From contig NZ_WBWE01000011.1 of the NCBI RefSeq assembly GCF_008932435.1, positions 124,001 through 188,000 on the forward strand: a stretch of DNA of 64,000 bases, read 5' to 3'. The notes below the pieces were generated by a model. That model saw only the letters and a list, made by a program, of their open reading frames with translations. It had not been told where the DNA came from and did not search any database. Position 1 is the stretch's first letter, and each line of letters starts with the position of its first letter. Below are positions 7,919 through 13,857 of the stretch, piece by piece. The position numbers and the translations under genes are program-made. This DNA comes from Brucella pseudintermedia. GTDB taxonomy: Bacteria > Pseudomonadota > Alphaproteobacteria > Rhizobiales > Rhizobiaceae.

Positions 7919-8829
7919 GACGCCTCCACGGAAATGATGGCCGGATCTTCGAAGATGTCGCAGCTATCGAAGAAATAGGCGAGGACTGCCAGTGCTGCTC
8001 CCTGGCGTTTCGGCTCGCCGTTGAAACCTGCATAATCTTGAAGGTGCTTGAAGATCGTATCGGCCGGAAGATCGAGAGCTTTCAGCTCGGCATATCGCAG
8101 TCGGAAAGCCTCGGCGATGCGCTCGCCGAGATCAGGACGGGGAATCTTCTGGAAGAACGTATCAACGAGCGCCGACTTCCGTCGACCAATGCGCAGAAAC
8201 AGGCCCGATTCGTCAGAAAGAGCGTTTTTTTCCAACTTTTCCGGCGACGGCGGTGTTAGGGGCGGATCGCTCGGATTTGGCTCTTGGCGCTGGAGCGCCT
8301 CGATGATCGGCACTAGATCGGACATGACCAACCGATCAACGATTGCGATCGAGGCCGCTGGGCCAAAGAGGGCCTGAAGCCCGGTCAGATTGAGTTTCAT
8401 GGTGAGATCTAGCAGTTCCGGTTCGGACCATGTTGCGATTTGAAGCGGCGCATGGGCCCGACGAAGCCCGTCGAGATGCTGAACCGCGTTTGGCGGAAGT
8501 CCGCGTCCATCGTTATGGACGAACACCCATTCCTGCATGTTACCGCCCCAATGCGCACGCGCGCCGTGGAAGTCAGCATCGACCTTGGCGATAAGGTCGA
8601 CCTCCTTCATGGCGTCGGGCGCATAGCACTGGAACACGGAACCTGAACTGATCCGGCGACCATCGCATTTCAGATCTCCATGGCGTCCATAGGGACGCAC
8701 TTCCTCGAAGTCGGGACCGAAGGCATACCCTGCAAGCCGCACGAACCAATCCTGAAAGGCTGCACCCTTCAGTTTGTGGAACGCCAGTTGAAATCGGTCG
8801 ACGTAAATGGACCGTTGCAGCTCATCCAT
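7915..8829 (-). CDS. ABC-3C effector: REase-like N-terminus plus ABC-3C CTD
   Basis: The 304-residue protein has two parts. The N-terminal about 150 residues (FQDWFVRLAGYAFGPDFEEV, then GDLKCDG and 'SVFQCYAPD') recall the PD-(D/E)xK-like fold seen at the front of several ABC-3C effectors, though the usual catalytic Lys is not obvious in FQCYAP. The C-terminal part (about 200-300: GRRKSALVDTFFQKIP, 'LGERIAEAFRLRY', AYFFDSCDIFEDP) is the ABC-3C C-terminal domain. I chose ATG 8829 because it overlaps the XRE stop (ATGGATGA). The longer frame adds an Arg-rich tail that lies inside the XRE gene. Confidence 0.75.
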   Translation of the reverse strand: MDELQRSIYVDRFQLAFHKLKGAAFQDWFVRLAGYAFGPDFEEVRPYGRHGDLKCDGRRISSGSVFQCYAPDAMKEVDLIAKVDADFHGARAHWGGNMQEWVFVHNDGRGLPPNAVQHLDGLRRAHAPLQIATWSEPELLDLTMKLNLTGLQALFGPAASIAIVDRLVMSDLVPIIEALQRQEPNPSDPPLTPPSPEKLEKNALSDESGLFLRIGRRKSALVDTFFQKIPRPDLGERIAEAFRLRYAELKALDLPADTIFKHLQDYAGFNGEPKRQGAALAVLAYFFDSCDIFEDPAIISVEAS

Positions 8830-9202
8830 GACGCCGCCTCGGCGACGGCGCGTCGCTCTTCTTTCGCACCGACTCGGCACGGACTGGCGTAAGTTCGCCC
8901 AGATGATGAATCTTCAGTGCAGGTCGCTCGGGCATCTTAACAGTCAGTTCCAATTCGCCACCGACAGCTTCCACGTAGTTTCGCAAGGTCGAAAGATGCA
9001 TGTCGGTCTGCTTCTCGATCTTGGAGACGGATGGCTGAGTGATATTCAAAGCGGAAGCAATATCCGCCTGCGCTTTGCCTGCGATCTGACGAAGTTCGCG
9101 CAAACCCTCTATCTCTCGCGTCATATCCTGCTGAGGCGCATCTATGACGGCCTGGTGGTCATGAGGAAGGAGAGCAACGATATGGTCGGTGCTTCTACCC
9201 AT
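8822..9202 (-). CDS. XRE/HigA-type regulator, copy 2, head of the ABC-3C operon
   Basis: This 126-residue XRE protein is a paralogue of the one at 3526-3900; the core GLRELRQIAGKAQADIASAL and the QPSVSKIEKQTDMHLSTL segment differ at few positions. Its last codons overlap the effector start, so it is the first gene of a six-gene operon. It has a good Shine-Dalgarno (AAGGAAGGG) before ATG 9202 and a roughly 90-nt leader from the promoter at 9299-9327. No HigB-type toxin remains upstream. I infer an autorepressor, formerly an antitoxin, that now controls a defence cassette. Confidence 0.85.
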   Translation of the reverse strand: MGRSTDHIVALLPHDHQAVIDAPQQDMTREIEGLRELRQIAGKAQADIASALNITQPSVSKIEKQTDMHLSTLRNYVEAVGGELELTVKMPERPALKIHHLGELTPVRAESVRKKSDAPSPRRRHG

Positions 9203-9298
9203 CTTGCTGCCCTTCCTTGATGAGTGTTGGCGTGATTACGTCGCTGCCAAAAGACAGGTTAGCCAATGTCGTGATTCCACCGACAATGAATCTCCGCC

Positions 9299-9327
9299 TG
9301 TATAGCTTTAAGGCTATGTTTGGTCAA
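9299..9327 (-). promoter_or_regulatory. promoter with palindromic operator, ABC-3C operon
   Basis: On the minus strand TTGACC (9327-9322) and TATACA (9304-9299) are spaced by exactly 17 bp. The palindrome ATAGCTTTAAGGCTAT (9302-9317) covers the spacer and enters the -10 box. Compared with the copy at 4081-4109 the shared operator consensus is ATAGCYTYAARGCTAT, with the same flank TCAACGAAAAGGAC. The shared design suggests that both XRE proteins could bind both sites. Confidence 0.65.
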
Positions 9328-9431
9328 CGAAAAGGACGCGAGGGGCCTCCGGCGAGGCTGCCGTCGATCGGCGGCAGGTGCCTGGGCAACGCCCGAAGGC
9401 CAAGTGAAGGTAGCGTGGACCGCGTGCCGGG

Positions 9432-9644
9432 GTGAAGACGGTGGGACGCATGTCCGGTTTCGCTGGCGAGAGTATTGCGCCAAGACCATCAATGCCGATC
9501 CTACCCGCAAGGGTTCCGGCTCGCGCGTTTTCCGGCTCGCGCGTTGTGGAGGATGTAATCAGCCTGTCCCTGGACGGACGGTCCGAATTGACCCTGCATT
9601 TCGACGGTGCCGAGTTCGTTGCAGAGTTCAAGGTGCAACCTTAG
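9432..9644 (+). CDS. doubtful small ORF
   Basis: A 70-codon frame runs between the ABC-3C promoter and the hsp20 promoter. Its C-terminal half (DVISLSLDGRSELTLHFDGAEF) has balanced, protein-like composition, whereas the N-terminal half is Pro/Ala/Arg-rich and contains the product of a 16-bp tandem repeat (9514-9545). No convincing ribosome binding site is seen and I recognise no family. The stretch 9330-9800 otherwise holds only the tandem repeat and a long perfect inverted repeat. Confidence 0.22.
   Translation: MKTVGRMSGFAGESIAPRPSMPILPARVPARAFSGSRVVEDVISLSLDGRSELTLHFDGAEFVAEFKVQP
9514..9545. repeat. 16-bp perfect tandem repeat
   Basis: The unit TTCCGGCTCGCGCGTT occurs twice without a gap. 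It lies inside the doubtful small ORF and shifts its frame relative to a single-copy ancestor, so it looks like a recent slippage event in non-essential DNA. Confidence 0.85.
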
Positions 9645-9721
9645 GCCGAGCGCGCTTTCCCAATTGGACATCAGCCACGTCTCGAAGCGCAACGTAATGC
9701 CGTCGCTAAGGCCGACGCCGC

Positions 9722-9773
9722 CGCCTCATATCGAGCGCGGCATTAATGTGCTGGCCGCGCTCGATATGAGGCG
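9722..9773. repeat. 20-bp perfect inverted repeat with 12-bp loop
   Basis: The arms CGCCTCATATCGAGCGCGGC (9722-9741) and its exact reverse complement (9754-9773) flank the 12-bp loop ATTAATGTGCTG. No run of T follows on either side, so it is not a standard intrinsic terminator. It lies between the defence operon and the hsp20 promoter at 9804 and could be a cruciform, a recombinase site, or a barrier between divergent units. Confidence 0.85.
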
Positions 9774-9803
9774 TGAGAAGCTGCGCAGCGAAGACGCAGG
9801 TCT

Positions 9804-9831
9804 CTTGAACAGCCAAACGCCTGAACTAAAT
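9804..9831 (+). promoter_or_regulatory. RpoH-like promoter of the element hsp20 module
   Basis: CTTGAA (9804-9809) and CTAAAT (9826-9831) are 16 bp apart. The same elements, extended to CTTGAACAG and ACTAAAT, recur at the same spacing before the second hsp20 module (44961-44988), although the spacers differ in sequence. This selective conservation supports a heat-shock sigma factor promoter, with a start near 9838. Confidence 0.55.
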
Positions 9832-9837
9832 AATGTT

Positions 9838-9940
9838 TTGCTGGTCGCCCATTCCGGGGACCGGCATGCCGAGCGGATGCAACAGCGTCCGGCGGCACGA
9901 GAACTTGTACCCATGTTGCTCAATGGAGGATGTGGCTATG
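9838..9940 (+). promoter_or_regulatory. ROSE-type RNA thermometer before hsp20
   Basis: The roughly 100-nt leader ends CTTGTACCCATGTTGC followed by TCAATGGAGGATGTGGCTATG. This matches the diagnostic 3' hairpin of ROSE elements, where the U-U-G-C-U stretch pairs with the GGAGGA Shine-Dalgarno and melts on heating. An upstream hairpin (GGTCGCCC with GGGGACC) is also present. ROSE elements are known before small heat-shock genes in rhizobia and relatives. A second, diverged copy is at 44995-45098. Confidence 0.8.
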
Positions 9941-10414
9941 AGACCCACTTTCGACTTTTCTCCCCTGTTCAGGTCGAGCGTCGGCTTCGACCGGATGCTG
10001 AACGCGCTCGAAGCTGCGAGCCGCGTCGAGAGCATCGACAACTGGCCTCCCTATGACATCGCCAAACTTGGCGAGGACGACTACCGCATCACCATGGCGG
10101 TGGCCGGATTCAGCCAGAAGGATCTGACCATCTCCCAGGAGCAGAACATGCTCATGGTCGCCGGTCAGAAGGCGGACGAAGACAACGTCCAGTATTTGCA
10201 TCGCGGCATCGCCGGACGTGCCTTCCAGCGCCGCTTCGAACTGGCCGATCACGTCAAGGTTGTTGGCGCCAGCCTCACCGATGGGCTGTTGACGATCGAT
10301 CTCAAGCGCCAGATTCCCGAAGAGATGAAGCCGCGCCGGATCGAGATCGTCGCTGGTGAGGCGCTGCCAAAGGTCGAGACGCAGCAGATCGAGGCCGAGA
10401 AGCAGGCCGCTTAA
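9938..10414 (+). CDS. Hsp20 family small heat-shock protein (IbpA type)
   Basis: The 158-residue protein starts MRPTFDFSPLFRSSVGFDRM, the typical N-terminus of rhizobial class A small heat-shock proteins. The alpha-crystallin domain covers about 38-135, with YRITMAVAGFSQKDLTI and the terminal 'GLLTIDLKR' strand. It acts as an ATP-independent holdase oligomer in the cytoplasm. ATG 9938 is set by the ROSE Shine-Dalgarno. It is the first gene of a five-gene stress module and is about 85-90 per cent similar by eye to the gene at 45096. Confidence 0.93.
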   Translation: MRPTFDFSPLFRSSVGFDRMLNALEAASRVESIDNWPPYDIAKLGEDDYRITMAVAGFSQKDLTISQEQNMLMVAGQKADEDNVQYLHRGIAGRAFQRRFELADHVKVVGASLTDGLLTIDLKRQIPEEMKPRRIEIVAGEALPKVETQQIEAEKQAA

Positions 10415-10443
10415 GGCCGTTTCCCTCAGCGTAGTCCGCGCAG

Positions 10444-10466
10444 GGCGCCGGGCACTGCCCGGCGCC
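10444..10466 (+). terminator. strong hairpin between the two hsp20 genes
   Basis: GGCGCCGGGC and GCCCGGCGCC flank the loop ACT. No U-run follows. The hairpin is conserved at the same place in the second module (45601-45623, 9-bp arms), which points to mRNA stabilisation or partial attenuation that keeps the first hsp20 in excess of the second. Confidence 0.55.
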
Positions 10467-10507
10467 GAAGGGAAAGCTTTGTCCAACAAACGGAAAGGAG
10501 AAAACAA

Positions 10508-11017
10508 ATGAGTGTCCGTGATCTGATTCCCTGGGGTCGCAATAATGGCAATCAGACCCCAAGCCTTTATCGCGATGGCGAGCGCGACCCGTTCCTGTCG
10601 CTGCATCGCGAGGTTAACCGCCTGTTCGACGATGTCTTCCGCGGCTTCGGCTCGGGCCTGCCGTCCCTTGGTGGCGTTTCCGCTTTTGGCGGAGACTGGC
10701 CAAGCGTCGAGATTTCCGACGGCGAGAAGGAAATCAGAGTGACGGCAGAGGTGCCCGGTCTTGAAGAGAAGGACATCGAAGTTCTGCTCAACGACGGCGT
10801 GCTGACGCTGAAGGGCGAGAAGCGTTCCGAAACGGAGGACAAGGACAGGCAATTCTCCGAGCGCTTCTATGGCCGCTTCGAACGCCGCATCCCGCTCGGT
10901 TATGAAGTGCAGGAAGACAAGGTCGACGCGCGGTTCAAGAACGGCGTGCTGACCGTGACCCTACCCAAGAGCGAGACGGCGCAGTCACAGGTCAAGCGCA
11001 TCGCCATCAAGAGCTGA
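10508..11017 (+). CDS. Hsp20 family small heat-shock protein (class B type)
   Basis: The 169-residue protein has the alpha-crystallin domain at about 60-160: VEISDGEKEIRVTAEVPGLE, KGEKRSETEDKD, and the closing FKNGVLTVTLPK strand. The N-terminal arm (RDLIPWG, 'PFLSLHREVNRLFDDVFRGF') is the form found in the second gene of such pairs. It follows the first hsp20 by about 90 bp and has AAAGGAG before the ATG. The two Hsp20 types probably co-assemble or divide substrates under heat or oxidative stress. Confidence 0.92.
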   Translation: MSVRDLIPWGRNNGNQTPSLYRDGERDPFLSLHREVNRLFDDVFRGFGSGLPSLGGVSAFGGDWPSVEISDGEKEIRVTAEVPGLEEKDIEVLLNDGVLTLKGEKRSETEDKDRQFSERFYGRFERRIPLGYEVQEDKVDARFKNGVLTVTLPKSETAQSQVKRIAIKS

Positions 11018-11092
11018 CGCATGGCAGCCGCCAGCGGCGGGCCGTTCGGCCGCCGCCGGCGGCATCCTTCGCCACATAAGGGAGGATGAATG

Positions 11093-11854
11093 ATGGAGAT
11101 TCTCACACACGTACACGAAACGACGAAACCACATATCCCGCGAACCGCGCCTTTGAACGACAATCGGCGCAAGCCCCTTTCAATGGGTCGCTCGGTCTTC
11201 CCGGACGACGCGATTGCACGCATCTACAAGCCGTCTCGTTCCGTGACGACCTCGGGCAAGGCGCGCACGAAGGGTTGGCACCTCGTTTTCGAGCGGCGCA
11301 CCGCGCCCTTCATCGAACCGCTGATGGGCTATACGGGCGGCGACGACACGCTGACCCAGGTCGAGCTCAGCTTCCCAACGCTGAAATCGGCGATCCGTTA
11401 CGCCGAGCGGCAGGGTCTGACCTATGTTGTTCAGAGGCCCAACGGGCGGCGTGGAAACAGCCTTGGCCGACGCGCCAGCGAGATATCTGCGCCGAACGGC
11501 AGCTCCGCGCATGCCTTTTCAGACGCAACGCTCGACCGGCTCGGACTTTCGGGTCTTCAGGCAAGCTACGGTCGCGCCCTCGATGGCGCCGTGAACCGCA
11601 ACGATCCCTCTGGCCCCGAAAGCTGGGCAACGCCCATGGGCGTGGTCCGTGATCCGGGGCTGACGCTGGATGCCAAACGGTCGATTCTCATGAACTGGGC
11701 CTGGACGGAGTACCTGATCGATCAGGCGACCAACGAAGGCATGCCTGAGAACAACCGGCCGCCACGCCTTCACGAGGTCGAGCTGGCGCTGCTCGCGCTC
11801 GAGCGCGAGGCTGCTGCCGACCCGAATAATGCAGGCGCACAAAAAGCTGCATGA
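11093..11854 (+). CDS. NDUFS4-like 'ETC complex I subunit' domain protein
   Basis: Residues about 35-110 (ARIYKPSRSVTTSGKARTKG, 'WHLVFERRTAPFIEPLMGYT', TQVELSFPTLKSAIRYAE) form the domain of the NDUFS4-type accessory subunit of respiratory complex I. The 253-residue protein is longer than the chromosomal NDUFS4 homologue usual in alphaproteobacteria (about 100 residues). The extra C-terminal 120 residues include an 'ILMNWAWTEYLIDQATNEGM' helix of unknown role. Its place in an hsp20 module suggests protection or remodelling of complex I under stress. The start is the second of two adjacent ATGs, by comparison with the copy at 46254. Confidence 0.75.
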   Translation: MEILTHVHETTKPHIPRTAPLNDNRRKPLSMGRSVFPDDAIARIYKPSRSVTTSGKARTKGWHLVFERRTAPFIEPLMGYTGGDDTLTQVELSFPTLKSAIRYAERQGLTYVVQRPNGRRGNSLGRRASEISAPNGSSAHAFSDATLDRLGLSGLQASYGRALDGAVNRNDPSGPESWATPMGVVRDPGLTLDAKRSILMNWAWTEYLIDQATNEGMPENNRPPRLHEVELALLALEREAAADPNNAGAQKAA

Positions 11855-11863
11855 GGTGCGATG

Positions 11864-12220
11864 ATGGACCCGCATATTGTCTTCGATTGCGAGAAGGTTC
11901 TGCCCAACAGATTCGCCCTCACACTTGCCGCTGCCGCGCGCAGTCGGGCGCTCAACCGAGGTGCCGAGCCAAGGCTCGACATAGATGACGCCAGCGTCAG
12001 CGACCTGGCGCTACACGAGATCGCGGCGGGCGTGTTCACGCGGGAAGAGTTGACACGTCGCTTCCCAGGCAGGACGGAAAGCGTCTTCCGCGCCTCGATC
12101 CCGTTCCCCGGCTTCGCGACGATGGCAGCGAAACTGTCGTCGCCGCACCCGCCTCCCGCTCGCGGAAGACGGTTCATTGATGACGCAACCCAATCGACAA
12201 GGAGGAATCAACAATGCTGA
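11864..12220 (+). CDS. RNA polymerase omega-like protein
   Basis: The first 60 residues (VFDCEKVLPNRFALTLAAAA with ARSRALNRGAEP) follow the RpoZ pattern, in which an N-terminal helix with NRFxLxxxAAxRAR binds the beta-prime subunit. The 118-residue product is a divergent paralogue, not the housekeeping omega. Its stop overlaps the ATG of the SPW gene, so the two are coupled. A role in redirecting RNA polymerase during stress is possible but is inference from the fold. The second copy at 47028 carries two compensating frameshifts. Confidence 0.6.
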   Translation: MDPHIVFDCEKVLPNRFALTLAAAARSRALNRGAEPRLDIDDASVSDLALHEIAAGVFTREELTRRFPGRTESVFRASIPFPGFATMAAKLSSPHPPPARGRRFIDDATQSTRRNQQC

Positions 12221-12579
12221 AATCTCTGTCTGCCGATAGCCGGACGGCCTTCGATGTTGTCAACATCATTGCCGGTCTCGGTCTGCTGCTGTCGCCCTGG
12301 TATCTCGGCTACACAGCCGAAGCCTATGCCGCATGGAATGCCTGGATCGTTGGCGCTGCAGTCACGCTGATCGCGGTTGCCGCGCTCTATGCTTTTCACC
12401 AGGCTGAGGAATGGATCAACGTCGTGCTCGGTCTGTGGGCTGTAATCGCACCCTGGGTCGTCGGTTTCTCGGCCGTGGTGTCCGCGATGTGGGTCCATGT
12501 GATCGCCGGACTAGTCGTCGCGGTCCTCGCAGCGATCAGCCTCTGGTTCACGACAAACCGTCCTCTCTCGACCGCATAA
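12214..12579 (+). CDS. SPW repeat membrane protein
   Basis: The 121-residue protein contains two SPW-type motifs (LLLSPWYLGY near 30 and 'VIAPWVVGFS' near 80), each followed by a membrane helix, giving four predicted transmembrane segments. SPW proteins are small inner-membrane proteins of unknown function that recur in stress islands. It is the last gene of the module and overlaps the omega-like gene. The chromosomal copy at 47378 is cut after 74 codons, so this is the intact version. Confidence 0.8.
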   Translation: MLKSLSADSRTAFDVVNIIAGLGLLLSPWYLGYTAEAYAAWNAWIVGAAVTLIAVAALYAFHQAEEWINVVLGLWAVIAPWVVGFSAVVSAMWVHVIAGLVVAVLAAISLWFTTNRPLSTA

Positions 12580-12588
12580 CGTCGCAAC

Positions 12589-12611
12589 TGGCCCGGCGCC
12601 CAGCCGGGCCA
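12589..12611 (+). terminator. hairpin after the element hsp20 module
   Basis: TGGCCCGG and CCGGGCCA form an 8-bp stem with a 7-base loop ten bases past the SPW stop, followed by AATTTC. It is probably the transcript end. Confidence 0.5.
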
Positions 12612-12663
12612 ATTTCACGCTGTCCGTCTGACCCGAAAAAGAGAAGAGAAAGTACCCGTCTGG

Positions 12664-12991
12664 TCAAACGGAGACCACGATCCTGCTCTTAGCAGGAGGA
12701 TTGCCGTCCGCGCTATGATCCGCGCCGGTCGAGTCGATCACGATGCCGCCCGGAGGAACTGCCGCGGCGATCGGAGCAACGCACTGAAGCCTTCACAGCG
12801 CCAGCCGCTCCAGCGCTTTCATGTCGGCGACCGGATCGGCCTCCTGCATGATCAGGCCGGGCATGAGCACCTGCGCCTTGGCGGCAGACATGCCGGGGCC
12901 CAGCCCGTGACCTATGCGGCTTGCGCCCCCGCCACAATGCGCCTGCTCCTTTCGCAGCCAAGAATCGAGATGGATTCTTCCCGGTAGAAGG
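12664..12991 (-). pseudogene. imuB remnant (Y-family polymerase-like)
   Basis: Reading leftward from about 12930, one frame gives IGHGLGPGMSAAKAQVLMPG, 'EADPVADMKALERLAL', a stop codon, and then VAPIAAAVPPGGIVIDSTGA with DH. The order matches the start of ImuB: 'LxPGMxxAxARAL.PGL', an ALERLALW segment, and 'PPDGxVIDxTGADH'. The stop replaces the expected Trp after LAL, and both ends are missing. ImuB belongs to the ImuA-ImuB-DnaE2 mutasome. This fragment is a relic of an accessory mutagenesis cassette and cannot make protein. The rest of 12612-13025 holds nothing else I recognise. Confidence 0.6.
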
Positions 12992-13025
12992 ATCCACTTC
13001 GATGAGCGGGACTGCCTATGCGCCT

Positions 13026-13349
13026 TTATGCGATAGCTCGAAGGCCCTTGGCCTTGACCAGATTAAGCAGTTTGAGCGAAGGCCCGTCCGGGCGTTTCTC
13101 GCCGCGCTCCCATTTGCTGACAGCATCTTTTCGCACATTCAGATAGTGCGCGAATACGGGCTGCGAGACCTGCTCGCGCTCGCGTAGAGCCCGGATCTCC
13201 TCCGGACTGAGAGGTTCGACTGGCGTAAGGCATATGGCATCAAACTCGCGCATCGTCGCCTTCTCGACCAAGCCGGCCCTGTGCAAACCCGCAGCCGTCT
13301 TGTGAACGGAAGCGAGGATGCGGCTGTCAGCCTTCCTATTCGTCGCCAT
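13026..13349 (-). CDS. HTH antitoxin/regulator (NadS/HigA-type)
   Basis: The 107-residue protein has a C-terminal XRE helix-turn-helix: 'LSPEEIRALREREQVSQPVF' and LNVRKDAVSKWERGEKRPDG, ending LKLLNLVKAKGL. This layout, a variable N-terminal arm followed by an HTH, is typical of antitoxins encoded second in a RelE-type pair. It overlaps the toxin gene by 14 bases. It probably binds the palindrome at 13741-13755. It is unrelated in detail to the two XRE regulators at 3526 and 8822. Confidence 0.85.
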   Translation of the reverse strand: MATNRKADSRILASVHKTAAGLHRAGLVEKATMREFDAICLTPVEPLSPEEIRALREREQVSQPVFAHYLNVRKDAVSKWERGEKRPDGPSLKLLNLVKAKGLRAIA

Positions 13350-13732
13350 CTGTCACCACCTCGACCAATTCACCGGCGTTTTGCGCAATGCGAAGTTCCT
13401 CGTCCGAAAACCCGAGCAACACATTCGCCAACTGCCTGAGCGCCTTCAATTCCTTTGCCGACACGTTCGCCTTCTCGCTTTTGGCGAAGCCGTGAACAAA
13501 GAAGCTATGCTCTCCGGCCCTGAACACGACAATCGTGCGAAAGCCGCCAGACTTACCGCCCCCGTCCCGTGCAACGCGTTGCTTGTAGACGCCTCCGCCG
13601 AGATTGGCGTCGAAGCGGCCGAACATGACCTCCGCTGCCGCCTGGAGCAGCTTGTCGGCCGCGAGACGAGACTTGCGTGCAAACCGGGCAAACTCCTCGT
13701 TGCGAATACGGCCATACTGAACGAAGCCCCCC
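13336..13732 (-). CDS. RelE-family toxin, start ambiguous across a G7 tract
   Basis: The recognisable protein (FARFARKSRLAADKLLQAAA, 'GGVYKQRVARDGGGKSGGFR', TIVVFRAGEHSFFVHGFAKS) is a RelE-type toxin of the kind that has GGFRT in the core and a FAKS/FAKN tail. The conserved frame extends upstream of the first in-frame ATG (13626) as far as a run of seven G (plus strand C7, 13727-13733). The only nearby ATG (13735) is one base out of frame across that run. Six Gs would join ATG to the toxin frame. The start therefore stays unresolved: a frameshift, phase variation, or a non-ATG start on a leaderless message. Confidence 0.6.
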
Positions 13733-13736
13733 CATA

Positions 13737-13765
13737 TCTATAGTCCTCAGGACTACACTTTTCAA
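13737..13765 (-). promoter_or_regulatory. promoter and palindromic operator of the RelE-type TA pair
   Basis: On the minus strand TTGAAA (13765-13760) and TATAGA (13742-13737) are 17 bp apart. The perfect inverted repeat TAGTCCTCAGGACTA (13741-13755) occupies the spacer and touches the -10. The architecture is the same as in the two XRE cassettes, with a different operator sequence. Confidence 0.6.
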
Positions 13766-13857
13766 GTGGCAAAGCCGTGAGTACCGTCTGCGCTGCGATG
13801 GCACCGATCTGTAGGGATGCGCTGGCGTCGCCTCCCGGCTCTAGGAGATCCGGGGCA

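Noticed and set aside
9920-10852. 310-codon minus-strand frame across the two hsp20 genes
   Set aside because: It spans both alpha-crystallin genes and the hairpin between them; no family and no start signal.
12713-12997. transposase remnant near the end of the element stress module
   Set aside because: The translated motifs fit ImuB rather than a transposase, and no terminal inverted repeats are present.
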